NCBI GenBank assembly: GCA_963703325.1
Contig: OY969805.1
Location: 248,001-312,000, forward strand
Direction: 5' to 3'
Source: Aquilonibacter sp963703325
Lineage (GTDB): Bacteria > Vulcanimicrobiota > Vulcanimicrobiia > Vulcanimicrobiales > Vulcanimicrobiaceae
Length of the DNA stretch: 64,000 nt
Shown: piece after piece, positions 59,358 through 64,000 of the stretch
How the letters are laid out: the number at the start of each line of letters is the position of its first letter
How positions within the stretch are numbered: position 1 is the first letter of the stretch
The notes under the pieces: generated by a model
Seen by the model: only the letters and a program-made list of their open reading frames with translations
Databases searched by the model: none
What the model was told of the DNA's origin: nothing
Translations under genes and position numbers: made by a program

Positions 59358-61019
59358 TCACATCCCGGTGTAAACGGGGCCCTCGCCGCCCTGCGGAGGG
59401 ACCCAGGTGATGATTTGATACGGGTCAGCGATGTCGCAGGTCTTGCAATGCACGCAGTTCGTGAAGTTGATCTGCAGCCGCCCATGCACCGCGCCTTCAT
59501 CGCCGTCGCGCTCGAACATCGGCTCGTACACTGCCGCGGGACAGAAATACGCACACGGATTGCCGTACTCGACGGTGCAGCGATCGCGACAAATATTCGT
59601 GTCGGCCACGTGGAGATGACTCGGCTGATCTTCTTCGTGAATCGTGCCCGAATTGTAGACGTCGGTAAGCTTATCGAACGTCAGCACATTGTCGATCTTC
59701 GCGCGCGGCGTCTCGTTTGGACGATAGCCGGCTTTGACCATATTTTCGTAGCCTGGCTTAGCCGGGAGTTTGTCGATGAAGCCGAAGGCGCGGCCGCCGG
59801 TAAACGTGGCGAGGCCCGCATTGAACATGCCCGCCCACATGCCGTGCTCAAAACCTTGATGGAAGTTGCGCGCGCTGCGCATCTCGTCGTACGCCCACGA
59901 ATCGCGGAAACGCTGTTCGTAGACCGAAAGTTGGCCGGCATCGAACTTCTGCGCTTGCAACGCATCCCACGCTGTGTCGGCCGCCATCATGCCCGACTTC
60001 ATCGCGAGGTGCACGCCTTTGAGGCGCATGCCGTTGAGAAACCCGGCGGAATCGCCCGTGATCATCAAACCGTCTGCATACGGCTTGATCATCGCGAAGA
60101 GGCCGCCTTCGGGAATCGCCTTGGCGCCGTAGCGAATAAGCTTCGCGCCTTCGAGCATCTTCCGAATTTCCGGATGCTCCTTCATGCGCTGCAACTCGTT
60201 GTGCGGGTCGGTCGTCGGATTCTTGTAATCGAGGCCCGTCACGTGGCCGATATCGAGCACGCGATCTTTCATGCCGTAAATGAATCCGCCGCCAAAGGTT
60301 TCGGGCGGAAGCGGATATCCAAGCGTGTGAATAACGGTCCCCGCCGGAAAACGATCGTCGGGCAATTGCCAGAGCTCTTTGACGCCCGCCGCATACACTT
60401 GCGGTTCTTTGCCGTCGTCGAGACCGAGGCGCGGAATCGCTTGCTTGGCAAGCGTCCCGCGCGGGCCTTCGCCGAGGACCACGATTTTCGCGAGCAGATC
60501 GGCGCCGGGTTCGTAATTTGCTTTCGGTTTGCCGTCGTGATCGACGCCTTTGTCGCCGGTGCGCACGCCGATCACGCGATCGCCGTCCCACAGAAGTTCC
60601 TGACCGGGAAATTCGCCGAACACTTGCACGCCGAGCGCTTCGGCTTGCGTTGCCATCCACTTGGTGAGGCGCTGCAGTGACGAAACGAACTTGCCGTGAT
60701 TGTTGAGCGGCGGCGGCGTGAACGGGGCTTTGATCTTGCCGCTCTTGGTGAGGAACCACAACTCGTCGCGACCGACGGGAGCATCCACGGGCGCGCCGCG
60801 TTCCCGCCAATCCGGCAGCAGTTCGCCGATCGCTCGCGGATCGAGAACGAGCCCCGAAATGCCGTGGTTGCCGATCTCCGCGGCCTTTTCGATCACGAGG
60901 ATCTCGAGCTCACGGCCGGCTTCCTTGGCGAGTTGGCCCAGGCGAATCGCCCCCGCAAGCGATGCCGGGCCGGCACCGACGAAGAGCACATCGACTTCCA
61001 GTTGATCACGTTGCGCCAT
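59358..61019 (-). CDS. Electron-transfer flavoprotein:quinone oxidoreductase
   Basis: 553 aa; ATG 61019 has an AGAGG site. FAD motif VLFVGAGPASLAGAIRL, membrane-facing middle (GGGFIYGMKDRVLDIGHV), and a C-terminal 4Fe-4S ligand set C-x2-C near NCVHCKTCDI with earlier Cys in NICRDRC and CAYFC. It passes electrons from ETF, fed by acyl-CoA dehydrogenases, into the quinone pool, fitting a genome that degrades phenylacetate by beta-oxidation. Confidence 0.94.
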   Translation of the reverse strand: MAQRDQLEVDVLFVGAGPASLAGAIRLGQLAKEAGRELEILVIEKAAEIGNHGISGLVLDPRAIGELLPDWRERGAPVDAPVGRDELWFLTKSGKIKAPFTPPPLNNHGKFVSSLQRLTKWMATQAEALGVQVFGEFPGQELLWDGDRVIGVRTGDKGVDHDGKPKANYEPGADLLAKIVVLGEGPRGTLAKQAIPRLGLDDGKEPQVYAAGVKELWQLPDDRFPAGTVIHTLGYPLPPETFGGGFIYGMKDRVLDIGHVTGLDYKNPTTDPHNELQRMKEHPEIRKMLEGAKLIRYGAKAIPEGGLFAMIKPYADGLMITGDSAGFLNGMRLKGVHLAMKSGMMAADTAWDALQAQKFDAGQLSVYEQRFRDSWAYDEMRSARNFHQGFEHGMWAGMFNAGLATFTGGRAFGFIDKLPAKPGYENMVKAGYRPNETPRAKIDNVLTFDKLTDVYNSGTIHEEDQPSHLHVADTNICRDRCTVEYGNPCAYFCPAAVYEPMFERDGDEGAVHGRLQINFTNCVHCKTCDIADPYQIITWVPPQGGEGPVYTGM

Positions 61020-61055
61020 GCCCAACCTCTTCGAGCTTTCTTCAAATTGATCATT

Positions 61056-61766
61056 TCACGGTAGTCTGAGAAGTGCAAACTGCACCGCCGCGACGTGCGT
61101 CGCGACGCGCTCACGGAACGGCAGCATCGTCGACGGCGTTTCGAGCGTAAGTCCGAGCCGTGCGGCGTTGCGCATGAGCAACTGCGTCAACGTTCGGCCG
61201 CCGATTTTTTCGGCTTCCGCGTCGGGATCGGGCATGAGCACCCGGCGCGAATCGATCGGCGTGCCGCTGCCGGCAAGCACGTCGACGAGCGGCTCGCCGA
61301 TGCCCGCGCCGCCGTACTCGTAGCAGTAGAAGCCGCTCGCCTCGTCGTCTTCGTGCAGATCGATAGCGAGTTCGAACTTGCGATCGCGATTGGCGGTGAT
61401 GATCGCGCGCGATTCGGGCGATGACCCGCCGCGTCCAAAGGTACGATTGATATCGAGCCCATCGATGCTCTCGCGCGTATGCGCGTCATAGCCGCTTGGA
61501 TTCGTGCAGGGCCATAGACGATATGAGAAGCGCGAATCGAGCCCGTCGGTTTCGAGCAACGCGAGCAACGCGTGCGGACCGGCAGGCTCGTCGCCGTGTA
61601 CGCCGGCCGCGATATGTATCGCCGGAAGTGTATGGTCGCCGTACTCGGCGCACAGCAACGTGCGCGGCGCGCCGACGCACGCAACCTCGCGGACGCGCAC
61701 GTCACGCGCGCGGAGCCCCTTCCAGCGCCGCACAATGTCTTGGTAGGTAGGCTCTTGTACCGTCAT
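61056..61766 (-). CDS. M14-family (succinylglutamate desuccinylase/carboxypeptidase-like) zinc hydrolase
   Basis: 236 aa; ATG 61766 has GGGGA upstream, and two further ATG/GTG in the first 12 nt are alternatives. Zinc ligands in AGVHGDEPAG (HxxE) and DLHEDDE, plus substrate-site NPSGYDAHTR...DINR, indicate the M14 fold. Probably removes an acyl or amino-acid group. Upstream partner of ETF-QO in the same transcription direction. Confidence 0.82.
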   Translation of the reverse strand: MTVQEPTYQDIVRRWKGLRARDVRVREVACVGAPRTLLCAEYGDHTLPAIHIAAGVHGDEPAGPHALLALLETDGLDSRFSYRLWPCTNPSGYDAHTRESIDGLDINRTFGRGGSSPESRAIITANRDRKFELAIDLHEDDEASGFYCYEYGGAGIGEPLVDVLAGSGTPIDSRRVLMPDPDAEAEKIGGRTLTQLLMRNAARLGLTLETPSTMLPFRERVATHVAAVQFALLRLP

Positions 61767-61780
61767 AAACATCCCCATCC

Positions 61781-62014
61781 ATGAAAATCCAAATCGGAGT
61801 AATGGGTTCCGCCGGCGGAATCATCACCAACGCGGATCTCGAGCTCGCGCGCCGATTGGGGCGGCGCATTGCCGAGCGCGATGCCACGATCGTGACCGGC
61901 GCCTGTCCTGGTATCCCGCACGCCGCCGTGCTCGGTGCGCACGAGGCCGGCGGCGTGGACCTTAGCGGGTCCGTGCCGCACCTCTTTGCCGTTCCCGACG
62001 AAGCGAGCCTCTGA
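61781..62014 (+). CDS. Short LOG/SLOG-type Rossmann protein (half-length)
   Basis: 77 aa. IGVMGSAGG at the start and TIVTGACPGIPHAAVLGAHEAGG match the first half of LOG-like (TIGR00725) nucleotide-binding proteins, normally about 160 residues. The second half with the PGGxGTxxE region is missing. It overlaps the threonine aldolase start (TGATG). A decayed or minimal form is likely. Confidence 0.65.
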   Translation: MKIQIGVMGSAGGIITNADLELARRLGRRIAERDATIVTGACPGIPHAAVLGAHEAGGVDLSGSVPHLFAVPDEASL

Positions 62015-63051
62015 TGCAGCGCAGTTTCGCAAGTGACAACAATGCCCCGATCGCTCCCGAGATTCTCCAGGCCATTGTTGCCGCCAACCAGGGGGATGCG
62101 GTCGGCTACGGTGACGACGCATGGACCTTACGGGCAACGGCGCGCTTTCGCGAGCACTTCGGCGACGATACCGACGTATATTTTGCCTTCAACGGCACCG
62201 GCGCAAACATTATTGCGCTCAGTTGCGTGACGCGGCCCTGGGAAGCCGTGCTCACCCCGTCGACCGCGCATCTGCAGGTTGACGAGTGCGGTGCCTTCGA
62301 GCGCTTCACCGGATCGAAGGTCATCCCGATTACCACACCCGACGGAAAGCTAAGAACCGCGGACATCGAACCGTATCTGCTCGCCGGGCGCGGTGAACAT
62401 CACCCGCAGCCGCGCGTGATCTCCATTTCTAACACCACCGAATGGGGCGACGTCTACGAGCCGCGCGAACTGCGCGAGCTGTGCGCCTTTGCGCACGATC
62501 ACGACCTGATCGTCCATGTGGACGGCGCGCGCATCGCCAACGCTGCCGCCGCGCTCGGCGCCACGCCGTGCGAGATTACCAAGAACGTCGGGGTCGACGT
62601 GCTCACCTTCGGCGGCACGAAGAACGGCCTGCTCGGCGGTGAAGCGGTGTGCTTCTTCCATCCGGAGATGAGCGAGAACATCGGGCCCTACGTGCGCAAG
62701 CAAGCAATGCAACTCGCCTCGAAGATGCGCTACATCTCGGCGCAATTCGAAGCTTTGCTCACCGACGACCGCTGGCTGCGCTACGCTTCGCATGCCAATG
62801 CTATGGCGAAGCGGCTGCACGCCGGCGTGCGCGAGATTCCGGGCGTCACCATTACCCGGCCGGTGCACGCCAACGCCATCTTCGCGACGCTTTCACGCGA
62901 AGCGATCGCTCGCGTGCAACAACAGTTCTTTTTCTACTGCTTCGACGAAGCGCTGCCCGAAGTTCGTTGGATGACCCACTGGGCCACCTCTGACGCCGAC
63001 GTTGACGCGTTCGTAGCGGCAGTCAAGTCCGCCGTGTCATCGCGTGTGTAG
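62014..63051 (+). CDS. Low-specificity threonine aldolase
   Basis: 345 aa PLP enzyme. FASDNNAPIAPEI start, VHVDGARIANAAAAL and the PLP-Lys segment TFGGTKNGLLGGEA match the family. It cleaves threonine or allo-threonine to glycine and acetaldehyde, a possible glycine source for ThiO. Stop at 63051. Confidence 0.92.
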   Translation: MQRSFASDNNAPIAPEILQAIVAANQGDAVGYGDDAWTLRATARFREHFGDDTDVYFAFNGTGANIIALSCVTRPWEAVLTPSTAHLQVDECGAFERFTGSKVIPITTPDGKLRTADIEPYLLAGRGEHHPQPRVISISNTTEWGDVYEPRELRELCAFAHDHDLIVHVDGARIANAAAALGATPCEITKNVGVDVLTFGGTKNGLLGGEAVCFFHPEMSENIGPYVRKQAMQLASKMRYISAQFEALLTDDRWLRYASHANAMAKRLHAGVREIPGVTITRPVHANAIFATLSREAIARVQQQFFFYCFDEALPEVRWMTHWATSDADVDAFVAAVKSAVSSRV

Positions 63052-63061
63052 CGCTCAACCT

Positions 63062-63090
63062 TGTCATCCCCAGCGTAGTCGAGGGACCGG
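63062..63090. repeat. TCATCC...GTAGTCGAGGGACC-type intergenic repeat
   Basis: TGTCATCCCCAGCGTAGTCG plus AGGGACCGG lies between two convergent genes. It resembles short dispersed motifs of the form TCATCCTGAGCGNAGTCGAAGG often seen between genes of many bacteria. Only one copy is in the window. Confidence 0.4.
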
Positions 63091-63096
63091 CGAGAT

Positions 63097-64000
63097 TTAC
63101 GCGGTCCAGTCGAGCATGGCTTCCCACTGCGGTTTCGGGAATGTCTCTTTGCTCTTGATCGCTTCGACGTACTTGCGTTTGCCGGCGCGATTGCCTTTGC
63201 CGAGCATGATGCCGCCGACCAACCGGTCTTGCCAAAAGAACAGCGCGCGGTACCACTTCTTCTCACGATCGATCTTGCGCGCAACCTCGAGTTCCGGCTG
63301 TAAGTCAGGTGAAAGCCCGAACTGCGTAATCGTCTGACCCTTGAAGAGCAAGGACGAATACTCCGGCACGTCGTGGTATTTCTCACTGCCGCCGATCATG
63401 TTTTGCGCGACGACCTTGCCGTGCGCCCCGGCGTTGTTCCAGGTGCCCATGCGATAGCGCATCTCAAGAATCGGATCGTAGAAGTCCGCGATATCGCCCG
63501 CGGCGTAGATACCGGGGACGCTAGTCTCGAGGTGATCGTTGCACAGAATCCCGTTCTTGCTCGCCTCGATCGGCGTACCGTCAACGATTTCGGTATTCAT
63601 CGTCAGGCCGAAACCGACGCCGTAACACTCGGCCGCGATTTCGAGACCACTTTTCGTGCGCACCTTGGTCACGACACCGTTGTCACGAATGAACTCCTCG
63701 AGTTGTTCGCCATAGTGCATGTGCACGCCGTCGTTGCGCGCGGCTTCGTCCACGAATTCGCCGGCGACGTCGTCGAGCAGTCGATGCAGCACGTGCGGGC
63801 CGCGCATGATCCAGTGCGTCTCGACCTTGCGCGAGGCAAAAGCTTCCGCCAACTCGTAGGCAATGAACGAGCCGCCGATGGCGACCGCGCTCTTCGAGCG
63901 GTCGATCTGCTCGGAGATCGCGCGCGTGTCGTCGAGATACTGGAAGTTATAGACGTTGCTTGCGCCGGTTCCGCCGGGTGCCGGCGCGGGATTCGGACGG
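63097..64000 (-). CDS. NAD(P)/FAD-dependent pyridine nucleotide-disulfide-type oxidoreductase (partial)
   Basis: The gene enters from the right edge; about 300 residues are visible. The frame is open to 64000 and shows AVAIGGSFIAYELAEAFASR (NAD-binding motif), then VPGIYAAGDIADFYDP (FAD/NAD interface) and a C-terminal domain ending at 63097. This is the rubredoxin/ferredoxin-reductase or NirB-like class. No cysteine pair is visible in the part present. Confidence 0.85.
   Translation of the reverse strand, partial: RPNPAPAPGGTGASNVYNFQYLDDTRAISEQIDRSKSAVAIGGSFIAYELAEAFASRKVETHWIMRGPHVLHRLLDDVAGEFVDEAARNDGVHMHYGEQLEEFIRDNGVVTKVRTKSGLEIAAECYGVGFGLTMNTEIVDGTPIEASKNGILCNDHLETSVPGIYAAGDIADFYDPILEMRYRMGTWNNAGAHGKVVAQNMIGGSEKYHDVPEYSSLLFKGQTITQFGLSPDLQPELEVARKIDREKKWYRALFFWQDRLVGGIMLGKGNRAGKRKYVEAIKSKETFPKPQWEAMLDWTA

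Noticed and set aside
59292..60680. Long open frame (462 codons) antisense to ETF-QO
   Set aside because: ETF-QO is fully supported by motifs; the antisense frame has no recognisable domain and shadow-like composition.

Overview
The window reads as one contiguous piece of a high-GC, densely packed chromosome from an aerobic diderm bacterium. Evidence for an outer membrane is a TolC channel with an HlyD-type adaptor, a C-terminal beta-barrel protein and several lipoproteins. Evidence for aerobic life is an oxygen-dependent phenylacetyl-CoA epoxidase, NDH-2 and ETF:quinone oxidoreductase. The mixed gene content (SUF cluster, copper-amine-oxidase N-domain protein, TldD/TldE pair, many orphan oligopeptide-binding proteins) resembles little-cultured soil phyla such as Candidatus Eremiobacterota (WPS-2). 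That assignment is inference, not proof. No tRNA, rRNA, CRISPR array, transposase or phage gene was recognised.

Layout. 1-5387 (minus): paaZ-paaA-paaB-paaC-paaD-paaE for aerobic phenylacetate degradation, with a TetR regulator just upstream and a palindromic operator in front of paaZ. 5445-9211: a lone 2-oxoacid dehydrogenase E1-alpha, NDH-2, a frameshifted M50 protease and an unknown protein. 9302-16493 (minus): an apparent operon HlyD adaptor, TolC, tandem AsnC/siroheme-decarboxylase-like protein and two oligopeptide-binding lipoproteins, with no pump or permease. 16651-19425: FlK-like thioesterase, stalk-domain/beta-barrel protein and a secreted Pro-rich protein, separated by strong terminators. 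19532-27416 (plus): amidohydrolase, DUF4337, beta-propeller, phosphodiester glycosidase-like protein, TldD, TldE. 27413-29958 (minus): proC behind what looks like a proline-codon attenuator, then a membrane protein, TlpA thioredoxin and a small protein. 30011-34376: folD, a small His-rich protein, LonN-domain protein, O-methyltransferase, flavin reductase, MBL hydrolase, thpR.

34373-39209 holds the SUF iron-sulfur system (NifU-like scaffold, sufR, sufC, sufD, sufS, sufU; no sufB here). 39240-41191 is DUF485 plus the acetate symporter ActP. 41256-44691 is a block of unknown membrane and secreted proteins. 44897-46295 is the most novel unit: an ECF sigma factor followed by a protein fusing a zinc-binding anti-sigma domain to a complete O6-alkylguanine methyltransferase. 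46308-50709 has a pyroglutamyl-peptidase homologue lacking its catalytic Cys, a PHP phosphoesterase with a histone H1-like tail, and an EF-G paralogue. 50751-56723 has a third peptide-binding lipoprotein, pyrE, an MBL hydrolase, a peroxiredoxin, an RCK-flanked K+ channel and a methyltransferase-like protein. 56730-61766 (minus) links an M14 peptidase, ETF-QO, thiO, thiS, thiG and a rhodanese. 61781-64000 ends with a short LOG-type protein, threonine aldolase and a partial flavoprotein.

Two general traits stand out. Neighbouring genes very often share a 1-4 nt start/stop overlap (ATGA, GTGA, TTGA, even an apparent CTGA), implying translational coupling and common GTG/TTG starts. Four genes (M50 protease, first peptide-binding protein, sufR, sufS) each look broken by a single-base indel. 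Because these are scattered over otherwise intact genes, sequencing or assembly error is as likely as real decay.
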